Notes: generated from the sequence alone by a model not told the origin. 10,372 bases of DNA from JANSWY01 sp038525605 (GCA_038525605.1 JBCBHL010000266.1:1-10372), one strand, 5' to 3'; shown: positions 1-6,674, numbered from the stretch's first letter. Numbers and translations: made by a program.

Positions 1-27
1 TGCGCGCCAGCCGAAGGCTGGCGCGCA
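1..27 (-). terminator. Perfect GC-rich hairpin after the lanthipeptide precursor gene
   Basis: Bases 1-12 (TGCGCGCCAGCC) and 16-27 (GGCTGGCGCGCA) are perfect reverse complements around the 3-nt spacer GAA. Read on the minus strand the tip is C-TTCG-G, the very stable UUCG tetraloop, closed by an 11-bp stem. It begins 7 nt after the stop codon of the precursor gene, which suits an intrinsic terminator or a partial-readthrough attenuator between a precursor and downstream maturation genes. The U-tract that would settle this lies left of base 1 and cannot be seen, and the stem may extend beyond the window. Confidence 0.7.
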
Positions 28-34
28 TCTATAA

Positions 35-295
35 TTAAAGAGGATTAGTAACTGGGTCATTGCAACAATTACTCATAAAAGACTCATCGTTCAGACAACA
101 AATACTGGCAAAGTTTTGAGACTCACAAGCCGATCTTCTCGATAAGAAACACTGATAATTGGTGTCGCAAGGTGCCTGCGCTGTAAAACAATTTTGAGTG
201 TTAAAACCTCCTTTGATGGTATTAGCATCTTTCGGTAGTTCTTCAGTTACAAAACTCTTGAGCGTTAGTTTGTTTAGTTTAATCTTCTTTTTCAT
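35..295 (-). CDS. Pinensin-type class I lanthipeptide precursor
   Basis: This 86-residue protein looks like a ribosomal peptide precursor. The leader (about residues 1-30) starts with Lys-rich MKKKIKLNKLTLKSFVT, and its LNKLT and KSFVT elements match leaders of Bacteroidota class I lanthipeptides of the pinensin group. It ends in TIKGG, a double-glycine site (Gly29-Gly30) where a bacteriocin-type ABC transporter peptidase would cut. The predicted core of 56 residues has eight Cys (36, 43, 49, 57, 66, 67, 77, 78) and ten Ser/Thr that a split LanB dehydratase and LanC cyclase could convert to (methyl)lanthionine rings. Two adjacent Cys-Cys pairs are notable, and disulfides are an alternative. 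No LanB, LanC or transporter gene is in view; if clustered they lie to the left. A hairpin follows the stop by 7 nt and a possible promoter lies about 60 nt upstream. The family call rests on the leader; the product structure is inference. Confidence 0.85.
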   Translation of the reverse strand: MKKKIKLNKLTLKSFVTEELPKDANTIKGGFNTQNCFTAQAPCDTNYQCFLSRRSACESQNFASICCLNDESFMSNCCNDPVTNPL

Positions 296-355
296 GATAA
301 AAAATATTAAAAAATGTATCTACTCTGTTAAAGCTTTTCGATTTCCGCTTTTCAA

Positions 356-389
356 TAAATTTAATGATAACAACGGTTTTATCTACAAA
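356..389 (-). promoter_or_regulatory. Candidate Bacteroidota sigma-A promoter for the lanthipeptide precursor
   Basis: Read on the minus strand, TTTG (389 to 386) is followed after 22 nt by TAAATTTA (363 to 356). This matches the Bacteroidota pattern TTTG - about 19 nt - TAnnTTTG at all but the last base of the -7 element. It would give a leader of roughly 50-60 nt before the ATG at 295. The region is AT-rich, so chance matches are likely. The -33 element also overlaps the stem of a neighbouring hairpin. Confidence 0.35.
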
Positions 390-410
390 ACCGGAAAATA
401 ACTTTTTTCC
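374..410 (-). terminator. Two tandem small hairpins at the end of the six-gene operon
   Basis: Two short inverted repeats lie end to end 30-66 nt after the stop of the last operon gene: GGAAAA/TTTTCC (393-398 with 405-410, 6-nt loop) and CGGTTTT/AAAACCG (374-380 with 387-393, 6-nt loop). They share base 393, so they would be alternative or stacked structures. The sequence after them on the minus strand is T-rich but broken. They may act as a weak terminator for the operon, but the stems are AT-rich and the call is tentative. Confidence 0.3.
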
Positions 411-439
411 AGTCTACTGAAATGTAATGTTTTATGTCA

Positions 440-1114
440 TTAATTATCAGTTGATTGTTCTTCATTTTCTTTTGATTTTAAACCAAACAGAAACTTGATG
501 CCATTTACTTTTGAATCAAATGAGTTTGGAAGACTGGGTAGATCTCCTGTTTTCCGATAAGTTCTAAAATTTTGAATAAGTGATAAGACAGCAAGAGCAG
601 ACGAACCAATTCCAAGGGTCATCACGAAAATACCGGAAATGAAAGCAAATATCCTTTTACCATATCCGGGTATCGACCCAATGATGAAATGATCTCCGGC
701 TTTTAGTTGATCTATTCCCAATTCTCCAACATTGTAATGAACTTTGTTTACTTGCTGCAACTGTGTAAATGACATTTGAAAAGGAAGGATGGAATCGAGC
801 TTTGCATAACTATTTTGAACAGGAAGTATCTGCTCATCCACCAGAAAATTTAGTAGACCTCTATGCTCAAACTCCCTGGTGAAAAATATTGATTTACTCG
901 GGATTTCGTCAACTTGTACGATTAGTTCGATATAATTACTCTTTCTGCTGTTTAAATAATCAATACTAAGGTATTGCAAATTTCCTTGATTCATCCCTGC
1001 AATAGGGTTTTTGAAGGCAATTGCGATAAGGGTAGGACCTGCGTAAAAAACTGAACCAATGAAGACACCTATTAAAAAAGTAATATTTAGCAGGTATGAA
1101 ATAAACTTATTCAT
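440..1114 (-). CDS. Two-helix membrane protein of unknown function, last gene of the envelope operon
   Basis: I do not recognise this 224-residue protein. It has a hydrophobic N-terminal segment (about residues 6-35), a soluble middle region of about 115 residues, a second clear membrane helix (about 153-180), and a basic then acidic tail. The likely topology puts the 36-152 region outside the cytoplasm and both ends inside. The middle region contains the pair DQLKAGDHFIIGSIPGYG (135-152), which suggests a short beta structure, but I cannot name a fold. The hydrophobic-loop-hydrophobic layout is shared by some envelope stress and DUF3592-like proteins, but the match is not strong enough to name. 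A gap of 104 nt separates it from the DUF4230 gene upstream, wider than any other gap in the block, so it could have its own promoter. It is probably still part of the same transcription unit because no hairpin is visible in the gap. Confidence 0.8.
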   Translation of the reverse strand: MNKFISYLLNITFLIGVFIGSVFYAGPTLIAIAFKNPIAGMNQGNLQYLSIDYLNSRKSNYIELIVQVDEIPSKSIFFTREFEHRGLLNFLVDEQILPVQNSYAKLDSILPFQMSFTQLQQVNKVHYNVGELGIDQLKAGDHFIIGSIPGYGKRIFAFISGIFVMTLGIGSSALAVLSLIQNFRTYRKTGDLPSLPNSFDSKVNGIKFLFGLKSKENEEQSTDN

Positions 1115-1218
1115 TTAGTAATAGCTGATGTTTATTCCGCTGGTTTTGATTGCAATTATCAGAGGGAATTGGTTTGTAAGTGACTCTATTCGCCTGATTA
1201 ACTTCTGCTAAATGTACC

Positions 1219-3519
1219 TCATCTAACAATAATGAAATCCAATCCTTCTTCTTTCGAAACCACAACACCATCAGCTTTCTCCACGACAAAATCCATTTCG
1301 ATCAGATTGAAAATCCACTTTCTGAAAGTTTCCTTTTTCTTATCTAAAATATGCTGTTGAATGAGCACCTCTCCGTAGTTGATTTTCTTCTTTTCTTTAT
1401 TAAAACCATAGGATTTCTCATCAGCCTTTTTCTTAAATTCTTCCAGCTTCTCTTCGGTGGGATAATACCATGCCTTGTCAAGGTTGGAATTTGCCGCTTT
1501 GATGCTGGAAAGTTTCAGTTTGCCCAGCCCTTTGTCGAGTAAAGTTTCAGCTCTTTTCATCGCTTTTCGCTCTTCCAGGATTGCCTCAAGCAGTTCTTTT
1601 TTCAGGGTATCGCCGCTCATAAATGCATACCAGCTGCTAAATCTGTCTACCTTCACAATGCTGTCTGTCAGTTGCAGTTGCCAGTCCAGTTTCATCTTTT
1701 GAATCAACTCTTCTACGTTCTCACGATCGTGCTGCCAATGCAGCTCTATTTTTTCATTGGCATAGTTGAGCTTTTCAATGTCGATAATGGAAGAGTCCGG
1801 TGCTATGAGTTCTTTTATGGTGCCTTCGAGATCACCAAGTTCCTCTATCAGGTCTGGCTGATACCGGATTTCATGTCCTCCTTCATCCAAAGAAACAGTC
1901 TGAGACCTGGTGGTGTCTAAAGTGTATGTTACACCATCTTTCACCACGTTGATGGTGTTTTCTTTCAGATCGGCGGAGAGATTTTCAAAATTGATCAGCC
2001 TTGCTGTCATCATTTTCAAGAAGATCATCCGTTGCAAGGCGACTTCTTTTTTCTTTTCATTGGCCAGGTAGTCTTCATCGCCGGAAATCACCTCATACCA
2101 TTTAAATTTCTCAAAGTACAATTTATCAACTTCTTCACTATACGCTTCTATGGTCGATTTATCAGGGAAATTCCATATAGAATCAAGCCTGTTGGGTAAG
2201 TATCGAATTTCAGATATTTCCTTAGTGCTGTCATTCAAAAATGTAATAGACTCATCGATTTTAGCTTTCTCAGATGCAAGCCAGTTGAAATCCCCCTCAG
2301 AGATAATTTCATCTTCCACCATAGCAAGTCTGGCACTATATCGGTTGATAGGATAGGCATTACCATTTCTGAGATATATCTTTCTTCTTCTCAGGTCATC
2401 TCTCAGTCCCACTACATCAATGCTGTCAGATTTATATCGATTCACGAAAAGAGAGTCAATGCTTCTCATGACATCAACGGTAATGCTATCAGTCACAAAT
2501 GACTGGTCAAAATAACTCAGGAAATCATCGTGGATGACCACCTCATCAACGCCATCAGGCATTAGCAGAGAGAAGAAACTTTGCAGATTTCTTTCTGCAT
2601 TTTTCTTGGCATGTTCCACGATATTGGCCTGAATGGCTTTCTGTCGAAGTTTTTTCAAGGCACGCTGTTTTACCTTTAGCATGTACTGAGGCTTACTGGC
2701 CTTTTTTGTCATCACCACAATTTCAAAGCCCTTGATTTGCTTTTCCGGGATAAACCAAGGATTGATATCGCTGGTGAGAATCTGCGGTTTGATACCTACC
2801 AGATGTATTGTTTTAGTATTAGCGTTGTATTTGAAATTCTGTTCAGTAAATTGCCCAAAGTCAATTCCGGCTTTTACTGAGCCACGACCCAGCACCACGA
2901 TTTGGCTCTTCCTTTGCTTCTTATCTGCTGTGAAGATTTCAAGTTCTTCGTCAGTTCGAACCAAAAAATCGGAAACAGGAACATTGCCGATATCCTCAAT
3001 CAATTCGTCGACTTTAGTCTGTTTCATTTTAATCAACGATTTGAGAAACTGTCTTTCACTATTCTTGTCGATAAAGTTTTGTTCTAACAGAACTTTGATG
3101 AATACCTGATAATATGGGTGTTCTGTTAGGATCGGGTTGTCGTGATAGAATAAATCATATAATTTATCGCCTCTCCTTAGCAACCCCAACCTGATTGACC
3201 TTCTCCTTTCGTAAAAGTCACCGATCGATTGCTGATAAGTGGCTATCAAATCTTCAAACTCCTTGCTGTCATTGACGGCACTTTCCTTGATTTCCTCAAC
3301 TAAAGCTTCCTGCAGAGAAGTCAATACTTCACCGTAGTACTCAGCGGATATCAAAACACCAATTTCGCGGATACTGCGGACATCAACGGGGGTGTTTTCC
3401 AGTTTTTGCTTTTTGGAGCCAAAAATCCCAAACGGATCGAAATAGGCCAGCAATACCACTGCGCCCACGACAATGAGAATCTGAAAAATTAACCCTATGT
3501 TAGACCAAAATTTAAACAT
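1219..3519 (-). CDS. Large membrane-anchored DUF4230-like protein with a long charged C-terminal extension
   Basis: The 766-residue product has one N-terminal membrane anchor (about residues 8-27) and then a DUF4230-type region. The family's opening motif is seen at about 46-64 (VRSIREIGVLISAEYYGEV), and its core at about 206-330, including GRGSVKAGIDFGQF (211-224), the strand pair after it, and a Lys/Arg-rich helix around 281-312. Between the two parts lies an insertion of about 125 helical residues not seen in the short neighbour protein. Residues 340-766 are strongly charged, mostly Glu/Lys/Asp, with no membrane segment and a predicted helical character; I recognise no domain there. DUF4230 has no established function. 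With a single N-terminal anchor, most of the protein is likely periplasmic, though the positive-inside signal is weak. The start lies 1 nt after the stop of the neighbouring DUF4230 lipoprotein gene, so the two paralogous domains are translated in tandem and may form a complex. Confidence 0.85.
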   Translation of the reverse strand: MFKFWSNIGLIFQILIVVGAVVLLAYFDPFGIFGSKKQKLENTPVDVRSIREIGVLISAEYYGEVLTSLQEALVEEIKESAVNDSKEFEDLIATYQQSIGDFYERRRSIRLGLLRRGDKLYDLFYHDNPILTEHPYYQVFIKVLLEQNFIDKNSERQFLKSLIKMKQTKVDELIEDIGNVPVSDFLVRTDEELEIFTADKKQRKSQIVVLGRGSVKAGIDFGQFTEQNFKYNANTKTIHLVGIKPQILTSDINPWFIPEKQIKGFEIVVMTKKASKPQYMLKVKQRALKKLRQKAIQANIVEHAKKNAERNLQSFFSLLMPDGVDEVVIHDDFLSYFDQSFVTDSITVDVMRSIDSLFVNRYKSDSIDVVGLRDDLRRRKIYLRNGNAYPINRYSARLAMVEDEIISEGDFNWLASEKAKIDESITFLNDSTKEISEIRYLPNRLDSIWNFPDKSTIEAYSEEVDKLYFEKFKWYEVISGDEDYLANEKKKEVALQRMIFLKMMTARLINFENLSADLKENTINVVKDGVTYTLDTTRSQTVSLDEGGHEIRYQPDLIEELGDLEGTIKELIAPDSSIIDIEKLNYANEKIELHWQHDRENVEELIQKMKLDWQLQLTDSIVKVDRFSSWYAFMSGDTLKKELLEAILEERKAMKRAETLLDKGLGKLKLSSIKAANSNLDKAWYYPTEEKLEEFKKKADEKSYGFNKEKKKINYGEVLIQQHILDKKKETFRKWIFNLIEMDFVVEKADGVVVSKEEGLDFIIVR

Positions 3520-3520
3520 A

Positions 3521-4126
3521 TCAATTCTCTATTGTGCCCTCAAGTTCTATGGGTGTTATCAATTCTCCTTCTTTGAAAGTGATGTAAATCTCCCTGTATC
3601 CCAGGTTTTTCAATATTCCTTCCAGTAGCAGTCGGGTATTATTCTCCGTAGATTCCTTCACTCCGGTATACTGTAGATTGTTACGGATGTCAAGCTCCGC
3701 AAGCATGTAAAACTTTTCGTGATCCATCACATCCAGCTTATTCAGAAATGCATTTCGCGTGACAGAACTGTCAATCTGATAGGTAGAGAAGGGGTAACTG
3801 AAATTCAGTACTTCTACGTGAGGCAATGAGATTTCAATTCTTTTTTTGTCGATGACAATGTCTTTAGCAGTAAGTTTATTCAAATCTATTCCTGATAGAA
3901 TAGTTGCCTGCGTATTAGCAGCAAAATAAGCTTTGTTGAGTTTAATAAATCCCAGTAACTTCTTTTCCTGTGTCCCCAGTACCACTTTATCGATGATCGT
4001 TTCTGTTGTGGCCAGTTTCGCAGCACTTTTTACCTTGCTAACAACCAGGTAACGCTCATCTTCTTTTTCGTTACAAGAAGCAGCAATTAGTAATCCTATC
4101 CATGTGATGATCAGTAAGTATCGCAT
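3521..4126 (-). CDS. DUF4230 family lipoprotein
   Basis: This 201-residue protein begins with a short hydrophobic signal (residues 3-17) ending in AASC. Cys18 is the predicted lipidated residue, making a lipoprotein, although Ala at -3 is a less common lipobox residue. The sequence after Cys18 is NEKEDE, acidic with one Lys, which loosely resembles lipoprotein surface-export signals of Bacteroidota. The rest fits DUF4230: YLVVSKVKSAAKLATTE at 26-42, NTQATILSGIDLNKL at 71-85 and IEISLPHVEVL at 97-107, the last resembling the family's beta-hairpin with a conserved Leu-Pro. Members are mostly single-anchor envelope proteins of unknown function. The ATG overlaps the stop of the upstream four-helix membrane protein gene (ATGA), so translation is probably coupled, and only 1 nt separates it from the larger DUF4230 gene downstream. 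Confidence 0.85.
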   Translation of the reverse strand: MRYLLIITWIGLLIAASCNEKEDERYLVVSKVKSAAKLATTETIIDKVVLGTQEKKLLGFIKLNKAYFAANTQATILSGIDLNKLTAKDIVIDKKRIEISLPHVEVLNFSYPFSTYQIDSSVTRNAFLNKLDVMDHEKFYMLAELDIRNNLQYTGVKESTENNTRLLLEGILKNLGYREIYITFKEGELITPIELEGTIEN

Positions 4127-4911
4127 CAGCCTACAGCATCTTTATCTTCAAAATCTTTACCATTTGTTGTATCGGAGGTTTCCGTGTGAGAACCATCGCT
4201 ATTAAGCATCTTTTTTAATTCAGTTGCGTTACTTTTGCCAGTAACAAGGGCAGGGTCCGCAATTTCCGATGATGTCGCATGTGTTGGCTCTACTCTGCTA
4301 CCAGTGAAACTATCAACCGAATCGTTGCTGGCACTATAATTTATGTTCTGGTTGTCATCAGCTTTGTAAAAACTGGTGGAACCAGGTCTGTATATGCCAC
4401 TGTTCCTATTGGAAATAGCAGAAAGTGATTTTGTACCGAAGTAAAAGGCAATCACCATTAAAAATGCGGTTTTGATAAATTCGAAATTATCTACAAACAG
4501 TGCATTGGCACTGTAAGTCTGATTCATTTCGAAGGAAGCTATCAACAGTGCCAAGCCTGCAATTAACAGGGACAAAGCAATAGTGCCGCGAATGGTGCCT
4601 TTCGGTAATCCCATCGTTTCACCATGATGCGGGTTTTTCAAAAGTTTATCGCCCAGTTCTACGACCGTATCAGGATTATTTAACAAAGCTTCATTCTCTT
4701 TATCTTCTACTGCCAAATGGATATGGAAATAGTACATAGCCCAGATGTAAAAAATGATGATGGTAATAATCCAGCTCAGCATAATTGCTGCGGCAAGGTT
4801 AAAAAAGAACTGTTCGGGATCTCTAAAAAAGGCAATTAAGCTGGTTAAAGCACCTACCAGAATAAGATAACCCAATATCAGGATTACTACTACTATCTTT
4901 TGATTCTTCAT
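4126..4911 (-). CDS. Four-helix membrane protein with a long polar C-terminal tail
   Basis: I do not recognise this 261-residue protein by name. Four hydrophobic segments are visible at about residues 5-29, 35-61, 105-127 and 143-160. Between the second and third is a loop of about 43 residues that contains GLPKGTIRGTIAL (101-113) at its end. A Gly-Leu-Pro-x-Gly-x-Ile-Arg block before a helix, followed by a short helix ending FYFGTKS (156-162), is a pattern I associate with small uncharacterised bacterial membrane proteins, and that is a memory of the pattern rather than a database match. Residues 163-261 are Ser/Thr/Asn/Asp-rich and look disordered. Both ends are probably cytoplasmic. It is 25 nt after the DUF5675 gene and overlaps the DUF4230 lipoprotein gene by ATGA. 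A holin-like or scaffold role in the envelope block is conceivable but unsupported by motif. Confidence 0.85.
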   Translation of the reverse strand: MKNQKIVVVILILGYLILVGALTSLIAFFRDPEQFFFNLAAAIMLSWIITIIIFYIWAMYYFHIHLAVEDKENEALLNNPDTVVELGDKLLKNPHHGETMGLPKGTIRGTIALSLLIAGLALLIASFEMNQTYSANALFVDNFEFIKTAFLMVIAFYFGTKSLSAISNRNSGIYRPGSTSFYKADDNQNINYSASNDSVDSFTGSRVEPTHATSSEIADPALVTGKSNATELKKMLNSDGSHTETSDTTNGKDFEDKDAVG

Positions 4912-4936
4912 ATCAACGTCATTAATTTATTCAGGG

Positions 4937-5686
4937 TCAGGAAGCCAGCTCATTAGCCCAACTTTCATCCTGAACTTTAATCAATATTTTTTTATTGTTT
5001 TCCAGATGTGTACTTAAAAATTTGTACAACGTCTTGAAGGTATTTCTGCTATTTGTTAAAAAAGTTTTGGTATCGCTCACCGACAGACTGTCAGATACTA
5101 AAATACAACCTTCGGTGTCGCCATGATCGCCTCCATTATGTATATAAATGGAGCTAAAGTTAGGCACATGCTGTAATTCCAGATGAAAAGTAAACCACTC
5201 TGGGTACCTGGTCCTGTACTTTTCTGTCAGCGGTGTTACTTCCTTTCTCATTGTCAACTGATAGTTTCCTGCCGGAATTCTTGTTTCACCAGGAACTTTG
5301 ATGTCATGATGTGTATCTTCCAGTGTGTAACAATAGAATTTCTTATCAATATACAGCAAACCTATGGTGGTCTCGCCATCATCGGAATATCGCAATAAAT
5401 CAACAGTGATATCAACTGAAGGGACTGGTGTTATTTTTTTTGTTGAATCTTTGAATGGATCATCTGATACCGAAGGGTCAGCAGCTGGCTGATCATCTTC
5501 CTCCTTGTCTTTGCCTTTGAAAAATGAAGCTACATAATCAATGAAATCCCTTCCGAACTTGATAATGGTACCTGCCAGCCCTACCAGCCAAAGCCAGATA
5601 TCATTGAGGATTTCAGGGTTTTTGTATAAGGCTATCAGCAAAAAAGTAACTACTGCAACCAGTAATAAAAGCAGGATTCTTTTCAT
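4937..5686 (-). CDS. Membrane-anchored DUF5675 family protein (L,D-transpeptidase-like motif)
   Basis: The 249-residue product has an N-terminal membrane helix (residues 3-20), a second, shorter hydrophobic stretch (29-43), an acidic Lys/Asp/Pro linker (57-90), and a C-terminal DUF5675 domain (about 93-215). Diagnostic elements are CYTLED (119-124), the VPGETRIPAGNY turn (131-142), and IHNGGDHGDTEGCILV (182-197). The last carries His183 and Cys194 in the same relative order as the catalytic pair of YkuD-type L,D-transpeptidases. That similarity suggests a peptidoglycan-acting thiol enzyme, but DUF5675 has no proven activity that I know of. If only the first helix crosses the membrane the domain is periplasmic; if both do, it is cytoplasmic. 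Its ATG overlaps the amidase stop (ATGA), so the two peptidoglycan-type proteins are translationally coupled. Confidence 0.88.
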   Translation of the reverse strand: MKRILLLLLVAVVTFLLIALYKNPEILNDIWLWLVGLAGTIIKFGRDFIDYVASFFKGKDKEEDDQPAADPSVSDDPFKDSTKKITPVPSVDITVDLLRYSDDGETTIGLLYIDKKFYCYTLEDTHHDIKVPGETRIPAGNYQLTMRKEVTPLTEKYRTRYPEWFTFHLELQHVPNFSSIYIHNGGDHGDTEGCILVSDSLSVSDTKTFLTNSRNTFKTLYKFLSTHLENNKKILIKVQDESWANELAS

Positions 5687-6543
5687 TGTTCAGTATCTAT
5701 AAAACCTTTACTTACCCAGCCTTTGATAGTTGTCTCCACCTGATACCACCCATTTTCTTCGCTTAAAATCTTTACCTTTTGGTTCCTCATCAAAGGTTTG
5801 GCAATTTTTTCGAAGCTTGAATTAGCTCCCGATCTGATATTTAGCTTACTGGCAATCACTGTCCCTTCAGAAGGAGTGGTAGCTGTTGAAACAGAGTCAT
5901 CATCAGCTTCTCTGTTCTGACCCAGTATGGATCTTTTAAATCTGATGAGGTCGAAAGCGGGACCAGGGTCTGTCTTTCTACCAGGAGAAATGTCGTCATG
6001 ACCTAATACATCTTTGATGGGATACTTTTCTACGATCAGTTTCGAAATCTCCGTTAACACTTCCAGTTGCTTTTCAGTATATGTATGCCAGTATCTGGGT
6101 ACTGATTCGTTTTTGTGAGTTGCCCTGATTACGTCCGATTCCGGATATTTAGTACCAAACCAGGCCTGATACTGATTGCCTGTTTTCATCAGCGCTCCAG
6201 CATTATCCAGTTCAATGCCAATGGAGTACTTATTGAATCCTGTGCGTCCACCATACTGGCTTCTGCCTGCGTGCCATGCTACTATATCGAATGGGACCAA
6301 CTGATAAACAGTGCCATCTCTTCCAATCACCAGATGAGCAGATGCTTGTACATCCTTTCCTGCTAAGAACTTCGCTGAACTCTCCGCATCTCTGCCGGCA
6401 GTGAAGTGAATAATCAAGGTGTCCAGCTTTCCACCGGACTGTTCATAGGTCTTATTATTCTTTACTTTAGTCTGTTCTGTCAGATCAATTACCGAGGAAT
6501 CTGAATTCACCAGCAGGTTATCATCATTAATAGAGAAGCTCAT
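5683..6543 (-). CDS. AmpD-like N-acetylmuramoyl-L-alanine amidase with C-terminal SH3b domain
   Basis: This 286-residue protein is an Amidase_2 zinc hydrolase that cuts the bond between N-acetylmuramic acid and the stem peptide. The three zinc ligands are visible: His46 in TLIIHFTAG, His182 in VLGHDDISPG and Asp192 in GRKTDPGPAFD, with Glu111 in IGIELDN as the probable catalytic residue. The GHDDISPGRKTDPGPAFDLIRF stretch closely follows AmpD, including Lys190. Residues 226-283 form a bacterial SH3 domain (KLNIRSGANSSFEKI, then GWYQVE and GWVSKGFI), typically a wall-binding module. There is no signal peptide or membrane segment: the protein starts MSFSINDDNL. So either it works in the cytoplasm, as AmpD does on recycled muropeptides, or it is released in an endolysin-like way; the SH3b module favours contact with intact wall. 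It is the first gene of the block, facing recQ across the divergent intergenic region. Confidence 0.94.
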   Translation of the reverse strand: MSFSINDDNLLVNSDSSVIDLTEQTKVKNNKTYEQSGGKLDTLIIHFTAGRDAESSAKFLAGKDVQASAHLVIGRDGTVYQLVPFDIVAWHAGRSQYGGRTGFNKYSIGIELDNAGALMKTGNQYQAWFGTKYPESDVIRATHKNESVPRYWHTYTEKQLEVLTEISKLIVEKYPIKDVLGHDDISPGRKTDPGPAFDLIRFKRSILGQNREADDDSVSTATTPSEGTVIASKLNIRSGANSSFEKIAKPLMRNQKVKILSEENGWYQVETTIKGWVSKGFIDTEQ

Positions 6544-6637
6544 AACATCCGATTATTTTCCAGTTAAGTTAGTAAAAAGTTCCATTTTCAGACATCTAAT
6601 CCAAAACAATAATTAAAGAATAAAATCAGACGAACTT

Positions 6638-6674
6638 CAAAAATTATCATTTGATAATAACCCTAATAAACAAA
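6638..6674 (-). promoter_or_regulatory. Tentative promoter for the six-gene envelope operon
   Basis: Read on the minus strand, TTTG (6674 to 6671) is followed after 24 nt by TAATTTTTG (6646 to 6638). The second element is the Bacteroidota -7 box TAnnTTTG with one extra base inside, and the spacer is a few bases longer than usual. It would give a leader of about 90 nt before the amidase ATG. Both deviations and the AT-rich setting make this weak. Confidence 0.22.

Noticed and set aside
198..401. 67-residue plus-strand open frame antisense to the lanthipeptide precursor
   Set aside because: The opposite strand carries a clear RiPP leader with TIKGG. This frame is a shadow with no supporting feature.
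1107..1289. 60-residue minus-strand open frame before the two-helix membrane protein gene
   Set aside because: It overlaps the end of the DUF4230 gene in another frame, has a mixed basic composition with no recognisable motif, and its stop overlaps the next gene's start only by chance.
2732..3109. 125-residue plus-strand open frame inside the large DUF4230 gene
   Set aside because: It is antisense to a long gene with clear protein features and has a Ser/Cys/Leu-rich composition typical of reverse-strand readings.
440..6543. The block as a simple prophage lysis module
   Set aside because: The amidase and membrane proteins fit superficially, but there are no phage structural, integrase or packaging genes in view, and DUF4230 proteins and a lipoprotein are not typical phage lysis parts. 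A domesticated origin remains possible but is not supported here.
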